From NCBI RefSeq assembly GCF_039363085.1, contig NZ_CP134982.1, positions 310,001 to 374,000 of the forward strand: 64,000 bases of DNA, read 5' to 3'. The notes beneath the pieces were generated by a model. It did not search any database. It had not been told where the DNA came from and saw only the letters and a list, made by a program, of their open reading frames with translations. This DNA is from Buchnera aphidicola (Ceratoglyphina bambusae). Its GTDB lineage: Bacteria; Pseudomonadota; Gammaproteobacteria; Enterobacterales; Enterobacteriaceae. Within the stretch, counting starts at the first letter, position 1; each line of letters opens with the position of its first letter. A program made the translations under genes and the position numbers. This document shows, piece after piece, positions 8,786-17,920 of the stretch.

Positions 8786-11326
8786 ATGGAAAAAGAATAT
8801 GATCACAATAAAATAGAAAAAAAAGTGCAAAAATATTGGGAAAAACATAAAACATTTAATGTAAAAAAAAATTATAAAAAAAAAAAATATTATTGCTTAT
8901 CTATGCTTCCATATCCATCTGGAAATTTACATATGGGTCATATTAGAAATTATACAATAAGTGATATAATTGCTAGATATCATAGAATGTTAGATATGAA
9001 TGTACTTCATCCAATAGGATGGGATTCTTTTGGTTTACCAGCGGAAGAAGCAGCAATTAAAAACAATATAGATCCATTAAAATGGACATATAAAAATATA
9101 AAAGAAATGAAAAAACAACTAAAATTAATGGGTTTTAGTTATGATTGGAGTAGAGAAATTACTACTTGTGACCCTAAATTTTATATGTGGGAACAATATA
9201 TATTTACAAAATTGTATAAAAAAAAAATAGCATATAAAAAAATGTCTCCTGTAAATTGGTGTAATTATGATAAAACAGTTTTAGCTAATGAACAAGTTAT
9301 AAAAGGAAAATGTTGGAGATGCAATAATAAAGTAAAAACAAAAAATATGGAACAATGGTTTATAAAAACTAAAAAATATGCAAAAAAATTATATAAAAAT
9401 ATAAAATATTTAAAAAAATGGCCTAAAAAAGTAAAAGAAATGCAAAAAAAATGGATAGGATATTCAAAGAAAATAAAATTTTATGTACAGGTAAAAAATG
9501 ATAAAAAAATACCAGTATATACTACTAGATTAGATACATTATATGGATCAACTTTTGTATTATTATCTTATAAAAATAAATTTATAAAAAAAAAAAGTAA
9601 AAAAAATTTAGAAATAAAAAAAATAGTGAAAAAATGCAAAAAAAATGCACAAAAAAATATAAAAAAATCGTATAAAACTAATTTATATGCTTTAAATCCA
9701 ATAAATAAAAAATTAATACCAATATGGATTACGAACTATTTTATAAAAAATAAAAAAAAAACTATAATATCTTCCCCAGCACATAATAAGAAAGAGTGGA
9801 AATTTGCTATAAAAAATAATATAAAAATTATATATGTAGTAAAAAATTACAAATATAATAAAAAAACATTATTAAAAAAAATTCCATTTACAAAAAAAGG
9901 AATTATATTTAATTGTGAAAAACATATAAATGGACTAAATAGTAAAAAAGCAGAATATATAATTAAAAAAAAATTAGAAAAAATAACAAAAGTTTCAATT
10001 AAAAAAAAATTTAAATTAAAAGACTGGAATGTGTCTAGACAAAGATATTGGGGAACCCCTATACCTATAGCTACATTAAAAAACGGAAAAAAAATTCCTG
10101 TACCAAAAAAAAAATTACCTATAAAAATACTAGATAAAATTAATTATAAAAAAACAAATAAGATAAAAATAAATAATAACATAGCAGTTCTAGAAAATGA
10201 TACATTTGATACTTTTATGGAATCATCTTGGTATTACATAAGATATACTAGCCCAAAATATAAAATTAATATGGTAGATCCAATATCTGCATCATATTGG
10301 TTACCAGTAGATTTTTATGTAGGAGGAATAGAACATGCAACCATGCATTTAATATATTTTAGATTATATTGCAAAATTTTAAAAGATTTAAAAATAATAA
10401 AATTTAATGAACCAGTAATAAATCTATTATGTCAAGGAATGGTATTATCAGAAGCATTCTATACATTTAAAAATAAAAAAAAAATATGGGTTGCAAAAAA
10501 AGAAATAAAAATAAAAAAAAATCACAAAGGTAAAATAACAAATATAAAAAGTAAAATTTATAAAAATAAAATAAATTATTACGGAATGGTAAAGATGTCT
10601 AAATCTAAGAATAATGGAGTAGAACCTACAAAAATTATTAAAAAATATGGAGCTGACTCTTTAAGATTTTTTATAATGTCAGCTGCACCTGTAGAAAAAT
10701 CATTAATATGGAAAGAAGAAGGAATAAGTGGGGCAAGAAAATTTATAAAAAAAATATGGAATATTAGTAATAAAATTTTAAAGAAAAATAATTTAAAAAG
10801 AAAAATTAATTTAAATATGTTACAAGGAGAAGAAAAAAAAATTTTATATGATATATATAAAACTATAAAAGATATATCTAAAAATATGAAAGAAAAAAAA
10901 TTTTTTAATGTATCTATCTCTAAAATTATAATTATTACAAAAAAAATAGAAAATTTTTATAATAAAAATATTTATGAAAATAAAACAATTTTAATTAAAG
11001 AATTTATTTTAATAATATTAAAATTATTAAATCCATTTATACCACATACAATTTTTTATATATTTAAAAAATTTAACATATTAAATAAAATAAATGGTAA
11101 ATGTTGGCCTAAAATAAATAAAAAGTTTTTTAAAAAAAAATATTGTAATATAGTAATACAAATAAATGGAAAAAAAAGATATGTTATAAAAATAAAAAAA
11201 AATTCTACTAAAGAAAAAATAATGTTATTAATAAAAAATAAAAAAGTAATACAAAAATATATTATTGAAAAAAAAATAAAAAAAATAATATTTATAAAAA
11301 ATAAAATTGTAAACATAGTTATTTAA
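8786..11326 (+). CDS. leuS: Leucyl-tRNA synthetase, class I
   Basis: Charges tRNA-Leu. The HIGH-type motif reads YPSGNLHMGHIRNYT near residues 43-57, and the KMSKS loop reads VKMSKSKNNGVEP. The editing (CP1) domain carries the YTTRLDTLYGSTF segment. WGTPIP and the SSWYYIRY signature lie in the catalytic core. The length of 846 aa is close to E. coli (860). The C-terminal third is unusually lysine-rich. ATG 8786 is preceded by an AATAGGCATAA segment that gives a weak SD. Intact. Confidence 0.97.
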   Translation: MEKEYDHNKIEKKVQKYWEKHKTFNVKKNYKKKKYYCLSMLPYPSGNLHMGHIRNYTISDIIARYHRMLDMNVLHPIGWDSFGLPAEEAAIKNNIDPLKWTYKNIKEMKKQLKLMGFSYDWSREITTCDPKFYMWEQYIFTKLYKKKIAYKKMSPVNWCNYDKTVLANEQVIKGKCWRCNNKVKTKNMEQWFIKTKKYAKKLYKNIKYLKKWPKKVKEMQKKWIGYSKKIKFYVQVKNDKKIPVYTTRLDTLYGSTFVLLSYKNKFIKKKSKKNLEIKKIVKKCKKNAQKNIKKSYKTNLYALNPINKKLIPIWITNYFIKNKKKTIISSPAHNKKEWKFAIKNNIKIIYVVKNYKYNKKTLLKKIPFTKKGIIFNCEKHINGLNSKKAEYIIKKKLEKITKVSIKKKFKLKDWNVSRQRYWGTPIPIATLKNGKKIPVPKKKLPIKILDKINYKKTNKIKINNNIAVLENDTFDTFMESSWYYIRYTSPKYKINMVDPISASYWLPVDFYVGGIEHATMHLIYFRLYCKILKDLKIIKFNEPVINLLCQGMVLSEAFYTFKNKKKIWVAKKEIKIKKNHKGKITNIKSKIYKNKINYYGMVKMSKSKNNGVEPTKIIKKYGADSLRFFIMSAAPVEKSLIWKEEGISGARKFIKKIWNISNKILKKNNLKRKINLNMLQGEEKKILYDIYKTIKDISKNMKEKKFFNVSISKIIIITKKIENFYNKNIYENKTILIKEFILIILKLLNPFIPHTIFYIFKKFNILNKINGKCWPKINKKFFKKKYCNIVIQINGKKRYVIKIKKNSTKEKIMLLIKNKKVIQKYIIEKKIKKIIFIKNKIVNIVI

Positions 11327-11380
11327 AACTGAATAAATTAAACTATTAATAAATAAATAAAAAATTATATTTAAAAAAAA

Positions 11381-12333
11381 ATGAAAAAAATATATTCTAT
11401 AGAAAAAAATTATATAAATTTTACAAAAAATGTATCTTTCTTTTTTTTACTAGGTAATGAAACAATTTTAATTAATGAATCTATAAAAAAAATATGTAAA
11501 AAATTAAAAAAAAAAAGATTTTTATTAAAAAAAAATATTGAAATAAAAGAACAAAATAAAAAAAAAATATTTAATTTTATAAACCATAAAAGTATGTTTA
11601 ATGAAAAAAAAATTATATTTTTATATCAAAAAAAAAAAAATATAAATAATTTTTTTTTTGTCTAATTAAAAAAATAAAAAAAACTTGCAATCAAAAAATT
11701 ATTATAATAATAAATTTATTGACATATTTTAACAATAACATACTAAACAAAATATTATTATACATAAAAAAATATACAATAATTAATTGTAATTTAAAAA
11801 ATAAACAAGACGTTATAAATTGGATAAATTATAAAATAAAAAAAAATAATATGTATCTAACAAAAAATGCAAAAGAAAATTTATATAATTATTATAAAAA
11901 AAATTTAATACATATAACACAATTAATATATAAATGTAAAATCTTATATTATAAAAAAAAAATAAACAGTACAAAAATAAAAAAAATAATATTTAACAGT
12001 CTACATTTAAATTATAACGAAATAGTTAATTTATTCTTTTCAAAAAAAATAAAAAAAAATATAGAAATAATTAATAATATTAATATAAAGGAATATAATA
12101 TTTTATTAATAATAAAAAAATTATATGAAAAACTTATTAAAATTATAATGTTAAAAAATAAAAAAAAAATATATATAATAAATACATTAGATAAAAACAT
12201 CATTCAAATGTCTGAAGAAAAAATATATAAAATAATAAGATATATTACATTAATAGAAATTTACATTAAAAAAAATAAAAATATAAACATTTTAGAAAAA
12301 TTAAAAATATTGTTATTAATAATAAAAAAATAA
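11381..12333 (+). CDS. holA: DNA polymerase III delta subunit, frame interrupted at a T10 tract
   Basis: HolA is the clamp-loader subunit that opens the beta clamp. Its place between leuS and tusA supports the call, because sequence similarity is weak. The gene reads as two frames: 11381-11665 (94 codons, ending FFFV-stop) and a second frame open from 11650 to 12333. The second aligns with HolA middle and C-terminal parts, for example KIIIIINLLTYFNNNIL matching HDDLLLIVRGNKLSKAQ. An extra T in the T10 run (11650-11659) joins them into about 317 aa (E. coli 343). The A13 run at 11628-11640 cannot be the site, because the required frame has a stop at 11647. Slippage, decay or base-calling error are all possible. 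Confidence 0.72.
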
Positions 12334-12368
12334 TTATATAATATTATTATTTATATTATATATAAAAT

Positions 12369-12596
12369 ATGAAAAACTATACAAATGTGTTAGATTTAAG
12401 AAATTATACATGCCCTGATTCAATTTTTTTTTTAAGAAAAAAATTTAGAAACATGAAAAAAAAAGAAATAATATTATTATTATCATATGATCCATCCATA
12501 AAAAGAGATATTCCAATATTTTGTAATTTTATGAATCATAAAATAATAGAAATTTATACAGAAAAAGAACCATACAAATACATATTACAAAAATAA
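12369..12596 (+). CDS. tusA: Sulfurtransferase TusA
   Basis: Small sulfur carrier in the relay that makes the 2-thiouridine of tRNA wobble positions (TusA to TusBCD to TusE to MnmA). The active-site Cys-Pro is in LRNYTCPDSIFFLRKKFRNM, and the C-terminal half (SIKRDIPIFCNFMNHKI) matches E. coli DPATTRDIPGFCTFMEHEL. The length is 75 aa against 81. A second member of the relay, tusE, is encoded at 28246. The gene converges on asd with a 21-bp gap. Confidence 0.93.
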   Translation: MKNYTNVLDLRNYTCPDSIFFLRKKFRNMKKKEIILLLSYDPSIKRDIPIFCNFMNHKIIEIYTEKEPYKYILQK

Positions 12597-12617
12597 TATA
12601 ATTTTTATATAAAAAAA

Positions 12618-13739
12618 TTATAATTTAATTAATATATTTAATATTCTTCTTAAAGGCTCAGAAGCGCCCCAAAGTAATTGATCTCCTATAGAAAATGCAG
12701 TTATATATTTGTTTCCAAAATTTGATTTTTTAATTCTGCCTAACAATATTTTCAATGTTCCTGAAACCATAGAAGGAGTTAAATTTGCAATAGTATCACT
12801 TTTAGTATTATCAATTAATTTTATCCACTTATTATGATTACATAATATTTCTTTTACTTCTTTTATAAAAATATTTTTTTTTAATTCTATTAAAAAAGAT
12901 TGACTATGACATCTAAATGTACTAACTCTTACACATATACTATCTATAATCACTTTATCTAAAAATTTTAAATTTAATATTTTATTCGTTTCAAATTCTC
13001 CCTTTATTTCTTCTTTACTATTACCATCACCATTATCATTATCTATCCAAGGTATTAAATTTCCAGCTAATGGAACATCATTAAACCTTCTTAAAAATTT
13101 TTTAGATTTTAATAATGAACTAACGACATTTTCAATTTTTAAAATAGAAAAATTATTTTTATTAATTTCTTTTTCTACACTGTTATGCAAAATACCCATC
13201 TCTAATAAAAGTTTTTTTATATAATTTGATCCTGCCCCAGAAGCTGCTTGATATGTAGAAACAAAAATTTTCTTAATTAAATTTTCAGAAAATAAACCCC
13301 CTAAAGCCATTAACATCAAACTAACAGTACAATTTCCTCCAGAAAAAGTTTTGCAACCATTATTTATACTTTCTATAATAAAATTATAATTAACAGGATC
13401 TAAAACTATTATAGAATTTTTATTCGTCCTCAAACAAGAGGATGCATCTATCCAAAAACCTTTCCAACCTAATTTCCTCAAATTAAAATATACTTTTTCA
13501 GTATATGTACTTCCTTGGCATGTTAAAATTATATCTAGTTCTATTAATTTATGTAAATCATATGCATTTTCTAAAATTCCAAACTTTTTATTATTTATTT
13601 TAGGACCATTATGCCCTACTTGAGAAGTAGTAAAAAATTTTATATTAATTTTACTTAAATCATTTTTGAATATCATTCTTTCCAACAAAACAGAACCAAC
13701 TAATCCTCTCCAACCAATGAAACCAACTTTTTTTTTCAT
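12618..13739 (-). CDS. asd: Aspartate-semialdehyde dehydrogenase
   Basis: Reduces aspartyl phosphate to aspartate semialdehyde, the branch point to lysine, threonine and methionine, and so works upstream of lysA in this window. The N-terminal NADP-binding start reads KKVGFIGWRGLVGSVLLERM. The catalytic cysteine is in FSGGNCTVSLM. The length is 373 aa against 367 in E. coli. A purine-rich GAGAAA lies just upstream of the ATG. The 279 bp between its start and the divergent yhgN start is non-coding AT-rich DNA, presumably holding both promoters, none of which I can assign with confidence. Confidence 0.96.
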   Translation of the reverse strand: MKKKVGFIGWRGLVGSVLLERMIFKNDLSKINIKFFTTSQVGHNGPKINNKKFGILENAYDLHKLIELDIILTCQGSTYTEKVYFNLRKLGWKGFWIDASSCLRTNKNSIIVLDPVNYNFIIESINNGCKTFSGGNCTVSLMLMALGGLFSENLIKKIFVSTYQAASGAGSNYIKKLLLEMGILHNSVEKEINKNNFSILKIENVVSSLLKSKKFLRRFNDVPLAGNLIPWIDNDNGDGNSKEEIKGEFETNKILNLKFLDKVIIDSICVRVSTFRCHSQSFLIELKKNIFIKEVKEILCNHNKWIKLIDNTKSDTIANLTPSMVSGTLKILLGRIKKSNFGNKYITAFSIGDQLLWGASEPLRRILNILIKL

Positions 13740-14018
13740 ATTTTTCTCAAAATTTTATATTATAAAGTTATTATAAACGAATGTATTAAATATACATATT
13801 TAATTTTTTATATTATCAAGCAATATAAAAAATTTTATCATTTAATATACTGTTTATGCAAACTTATTAATAAAATTAAATAAAAACATTTTACTTTAAA
13901 AATAAATAATATATATTATTTTATAATAAAAAAAATAAAACATAATTTGTTAAATTATTTTTTTTTAAATAAATTTATAACTAATAAAAATATATATTAA
14001 AAATATATAAACAAAAAA

Positions 14019-14615
14019 ATGAACAAAATAATTTCTAATACAATATTATTAATATTAATTATGGATCCATTAGGAAATTTACCAATATTCATGTCAATAT
14101 TAAAAAAATTTGGAGATAAAAGAAAAAAAATAATATTAATAAGAGAAATGTTGATTGCTTTAATGATAATGATATTATTTTTATTTACTGGAGAAAAAAT
14201 ATTATCTTTTTTAAATTTAAAAACTCAAGTCGTATCTATATCAGGTGGAATAATATTATTTTTAATAGCTATAAAAATGATTTTTTCTAGTGGAAATAAC
14301 AATTTTGAAGAATCTATTACAAAAGAAAAAGAGCCATTTTTAGTACCATTAGCAATACCATTAATAGCTGGACCATCAATTTTAGCTACATTAATGTTAA
14401 TATCTCATCAAAATCCAAATCAAATGTTAATGTTAATAATTTCATTAATTTTAGCGTGGTCATTTAGTTTAATAATTTTGCTATCTACAGAAATATTTAT
14501 AAATTTATTTGGTGAAAATGCAGTAAATGCATTAGAAAAATTAATGGGTTTAATTTTAATAATGTTGTCTACTCAAATGTTTTTGGATGGAATTAAATTA
14601 TGGTTTAAAACATAA
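14019..14615 (+). CDS. yhgN: MarC-family integral membrane protein YhgN
   Basis: Inner-membrane protein of the MarC/YhgN family with about six hydrophobic segments across 198 aa (E. coli YhgN is 197). Family-like features are IMDPLGNLPIFMSILKKF at the N-terminus and VPLAIPLIAGPSILATLML in the middle. The biochemical role is not established for the family, and I do not assign a substrate. The gene lies beside asd as in E. coli. It is better conserved than its neighbours, which suggests selection on it. Confidence 0.88.
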   Translation: MNKIISNTILLILIMDPLGNLPIFMSILKKFGDKRKKIILIREMLIALMIMILFLFTGEKILSFLNLKTQVVSISGGIILFLIAIKMIFSSGNNNFEESITKEKEPFLVPLAIPLIAGPSILATLMLISHQNPNQMLMLIISLILAWSFSLIILLSTEIFINLFGENAVNALEKLMGLILIMLSTQMFLDGIKLWFKT

Positions 14616-14712
14616 AAAATTTGAAAATAAAAATAAAAAAATTATAAAATCTAAAATAATGTAAATTAAAAAAAATAATAATAAAATTATAAAATAAAAA
14701 TTAAAAAAAAAT

Positions 14713-15885
14713 ATGAAAAACATAAAAAATGTTAATATTTATAAAAAAAATATAATTATAAGAAGTGATTTAAACGTTCCAATAATAAAAAATAAAATAA
14801 TTTCAAGTGAAAGAATAGATAGATCTATTAATACAATTAAATACGCTTTAAAAAAAAAATCAAAAATAATATTAATGTCTCATTTAGGAAGACCTACAGA
14901 AGGGAAATTTGAAGAAAAATATTCATTGTTTCCAATTTTTCTATATTTAAAAAAAAAGTTACATAATGTTAAAATTACATTTCATAAAAACATTTCTGAA
15001 CCAATAAAAATAAAATATGGAGAAATAGCTTTATTAGAAAATGTGAGATTTAATATAGGAGAATCTTCAAACTCTAAAATTTTATCAAAAAAATATGCAA
15101 AATTATGTGAAATATTTGTTATGGATGCTTTTGGGAGCGCTCATAGATTACAATCTTCCACAGCCGGAATAATAAAATTTGTAAAAAAAACTTGTATTGG
15201 TATTTTATTAGAATCTGAAATTTTATCTATAAATAAAGTATTAAAAAACCCTAAAAGACCTTTAGTTTCTATAATAGGAGGATCTAAGATATCTACTAAA
15301 TTTAAATTACTAAAGTCATTAGGAAAAATATCAGATAAAATAATTGTCGGAGGAGGAATAGCTAATACATTTATAGCTATAAAAAATGAAGTTGGAAAAT
15401 CATTATATGAAAAAAAATTTGTAAAAGAAGCGTCTAAATTATTAAAACAATTTAATTTTTTTATTCCAACAGATTCTAGAGTAGGAAAAGAGTTTTCAAA
15501 CAATACAGTTGTAAAAAATAGATTAGTATCAAATATAAAATTAAATGAAGAAATAATGGATATAGGAAAAAATTCAGAAAAAGAAATAAAAAAAATAATA
15601 AAAAAAGCAAATACAATAATATGGAATGGGCCTCTAGGTGTATTTGAATTTTCCAAATTTAGTAATGGAACTAAAACAGTTGCTAAAAGTATATCTGAAA
15701 ATAATTCATTTTCTATAGCCGGAGGAGGAGAAACATTAGCTATAATAAATTTATTAAAACTTAATAAAAATATTTCATATATTTCTACAGGAGGAGGAGC
15801 ATTTTTAGAATTTTTAATAAATGGTACATTACCTGTAATAGAATTAATTAAAAAAAATAAAAAACAAATTAAAAAGGTGCAATAA
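14713..15885 (+). CDS. pgk: Phosphoglycerate kinase
   Basis: Glycolytic enzyme making ATP and 3-phosphoglycerate from 1,3-bisphosphoglycerate. Conserved blocks are RSDLNVPI at the N-terminus, SHLGRPTEGKFEEKYSL, DAFGSAHRLQSST, the hinge and nucleotide site VGGGIANTF, WNGPLGVFE, and the C-terminal GGGETLA and STGGGAFLEFL. The length of 390 aa is close to E. coli (387). The next gene, fbaA, starts 2 bp after the stop and its SD lies inside the last pgk codons, so the two are translationally coupled. Confidence 0.97.
   Translation: MKNIKNVNIYKKNIIIRSDLNVPIIKNKIISSERIDRSINTIKYALKKKSKIILMSHLGRPTEGKFEEKYSLFPIFLYLKKKLHNVKITFHKNISEPIKIKYGEIALLENVRFNIGESSNSKILSKKYAKLCEIFVMDAFGSAHRLQSSTAGIIKFVKKTCIGILLESEILSINKVLKNPKRPLVSIIGGSKISTKFKLLKSLGKISDKIIVGGGIANTFIAIKNEVGKSLYEKKFVKEASKLLKQFNFFIPTDSRVGKEFSNNTVVKNRLVSNIKLNEEIMDIGKNSEKEIKKIIKKANTIIWNGPLGVFEFSKFSNGTKTVAKSISENNSFSIAGGGETLAIINLLKLNKNISYISTGGGAFLEFLINGTLPVIELIKKNKKQIKKVQ
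15875..15879 (+). promoter_or_regulatory. Shine-Dalgarno of fbaA (AGGTG)
   Basis: AGGTG lies inside the last codons of pgk, 8 nt before the TTG at 15888. It is one of the few good ribosome-binding sites in the window and supports a TTG start for fbaA. No in-frame ATG nearby would keep the N-terminus of the family. Confidence 0.7.
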
Positions 15886-15887
15886 TT

Positions 15888-16982
15888 TTGAAAAATTTAT
15901 TTAAAAATATAAGATTTGGTGTTATATCTGGAACTGAAGCAAAAAAAATATTTAAAATTGCTAAAAAAAATAATTTTGCCATTCCTGCAATAAATTGTTG
16001 TACTTTTGACACTATAAATGCTGTTTTAGAAGCTTCTAAAATAGTCAATTCACCAGTTATTATACAATTTTCTTATACAGGATCATCATTCTTTATAGGG
16101 GGGAAAGAAACATTTAAAAAAAAAACTCATGAAAAATCAATAATTGGCGCTATTACTGCTGCAAAATATGTGCATAAAATGTCAAAATTTTATAAAGTGC
16201 CAGTAATATTAAATACAGATCACTGTCATAAAAAAATATTACCTTGGATTGATGCTCTGATAATTGAAGATAAAAAATTTTTTAAAAGAAATGGTATATC
16301 TTTATTTACTTCTCATATGATAGATTTATCTAAAGAAAAAGTTAAAAAAAATATAAAAATATGTACAAAATATTTAAAAGAAATGAAAAAAATTAATACA
16401 ATATTAGAAATAGAATTGGGATGCACAGGAGGAGAAGAAGATGGAATAGATAATACAAAAATATCAAGAAAATATTTATATACAAAATCTAAAGATGTAG
16501 AATATGCGTATAAAAAATTAATAAAAATAAGTAAATTATTTATAATAGCAGCATCTTTCGGAAATATTCATGGAGTATATAATGTTAACAATGTAAAATT
16601 AAAACCAAAAATTTTGCAAAAATCTCAAAAAAGTATAAAAAATAGATATAACACAAAAAAAAAACCTATAGATTTTGTTTTCCATGGTGGGTCAGGATCA
16701 AGAATAGAAGAAATAAAAGAAGCTATTTCATATGGAGTTATAAAAATTAATGTAGATACAGATATACAATGGTCAGCATGGAATGGTATATTAAAATTTT
16801 ATAAAAAAAATAAATTGTATTTACAAAATCAATTAGGAAATCCTAAAGGAAATAATTTGCCTAACAAAAAATATTATGATCCTAGAATTTGGATTAGAGA
16901 ATTTCAAATGAATATAATAAATAAAATTAAAAAAATATTTAAAGATCTTAATTCTTTGAATTTATTAAATAAAAACTTTTAA
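15888..16982 (+). CDS. fbaA: Fructose-bisphosphate aldolase, class II
   Basis: Zinc-dependent aldolase splitting fructose-1,6-bisphosphate in glycolysis. Zinc ligands appear in NTDHCHKKILPWID and in the later HGVYNVNN and FVFHGGSGS segments. ELGCTGGEEDGIDN and NVDTDIQWSAW are family signatures. The length is 364 aa against 359 in E. coli. TTG is chosen as the start because of the SD at 15875-15879 and because FGVISGTEAKKIFKIAKKNN aligns from there with E. coli PGVITGDDVQKVFQVAKENN. Co-transcribed with pgk. Confidence 0.96.
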   Translation: MKNLFKNIRFGVISGTEAKKIFKIAKKNNFAIPAINCCTFDTINAVLEASKIVNSPVIIQFSYTGSSFFIGGKETFKKKTHEKSIIGAITAAKYVHKMSKFYKVPVILNTDHCHKKILPWIDALIIEDKKFFKRNGISLFTSHMIDLSKEKVKKNIKICTKYLKEMKKINTILEIELGCTGGEEDGIDNTKISRKYLYTKSKDVEYAYKKLIKISKLFIIAASFGNIHGVYNVNNVKLKPKILQKSQKSIKNRYNTKKKPIDFVFHGGSGSRIEEIKEAISYGVIKINVDTDIQWSAWNGILKFYKKNKLYLQNQLGNPKGNNLPNKKYYDPRIWIREFQMNIINKIKKIFKDLNSLNLLNKNF

Positions 16983-17046
16983 ATCTAATTAATATCACTT
17001 TTAAAATTATACATAAAAAAAATAATTAAAAAAAACAGGAACTAAA

Positions 17047-17916
17047 ATGAATGATTTTAATGTAGTAAATGATATTCATCATGCTGGAAGCTGGATTATA
17101 AGAAATCAAGAATTAGTTTTAAGTTATATAATAAATTTTATTTCAGCAATCATAATATTTGTCACCGGCACATTTATAGCTGGAATAATATCAAGTGGAA
17201 TAAATAAAGTTTTAATATCTAGAACTATAGATATGACAATTTCTAACTTTTTATCCGCTTTAGTTAGATATATAGTAATAACTTTTTCTTTAATTGCATC
17301 ATTAGGATGTATTGGAGTTCAAACAACTTCAGTAATAGCAATATTAGGAGCAGCAGGTATGGCTATTGGTCTGGCATTACAAGGATCATTATCAAACTTT
17401 GCCGCTGGTGTTCTTTTAGTAACTTTAAGACCGTTAAGAACAGGAGAATATGTTGATTTAGGAAATGCGGCAGGAACAGTATTAAATATTCATATATTCT
17501 ATACAATGTTAAGAACATTAGATGGTAAAATTGTAATAGTTCCTAATGGTAAAATAGTATCAGGAAATATAATAAATTATTCAAGAGAGCCAGCAAGAAG
17601 AAATGAGTTTAATATTAGTGTTGCATATAAAACAGATATAGATCTAGTAATAAAAGTATTAAGAGACGTAGTAAACAGTGAATCTAGAGTTTTAAAAGAT
17701 AGAGACATAGTTATAGGACTTTCAGAATTAGCGCCTTCATCAATAAACTTTATAATCAGATGTTGGAGTAATACTAGTGATTTAAATTCAGTATATTGGG
17801 ATCTTATGGCTAAATTTAAAAAATCTTTAGACAAACATAATATATCAATACCATATCCTCAACTTGATGTAAATATTTATAAAAAATATAATAAAAAATA
17901 TAAAGTTAAGAAATAA
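17047..17916 (+). CDS. mscS: Small-conductance mechanosensitive channel MscS
   Basis: Inner-membrane heptameric channel releasing solutes under osmotic down-shock. Three hydrophobic segments lie in the first 130 residues. The pore helix TM3 reads GAAGMAIGLALQGSLSNFAA, with the Gly/Ala packing pattern. The beta domain and C-terminal cytoplasmic vestibule follow. The length is 289 aa against 286 in E. coli. SD AGGA lies 6 nt upstream of the ATG. It is clearly better conserved than the recC gene that starts 4 bp after it. Confidence 0.96.
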   Translation: MNDFNVVNDIHHAGSWIIRNQELVLSYIINFISAIIIFVTGTFIAGIISSGINKVLISRTIDMTISNFLSALVRYIVITFSLIASLGCIGVQTTSVIAILGAAGMAIGLALQGSLSNFAAGVLLVTLRPLRTGEYVDLGNAAGTVLNIHIFYTMLRTLDGKIVIVPNGKIVSGNIINYSREPARRNEFNISVAYKTDIDLVIKVLRDVVNSESRVLKDRDIVIGLSELAPSSINFIIRCWSNTSDLNSVYWDLMAKFKKSLDKHNISIPYPQLDVNIYKKYNKKYKVKK

Positions 17917-17920
17917 AAAT

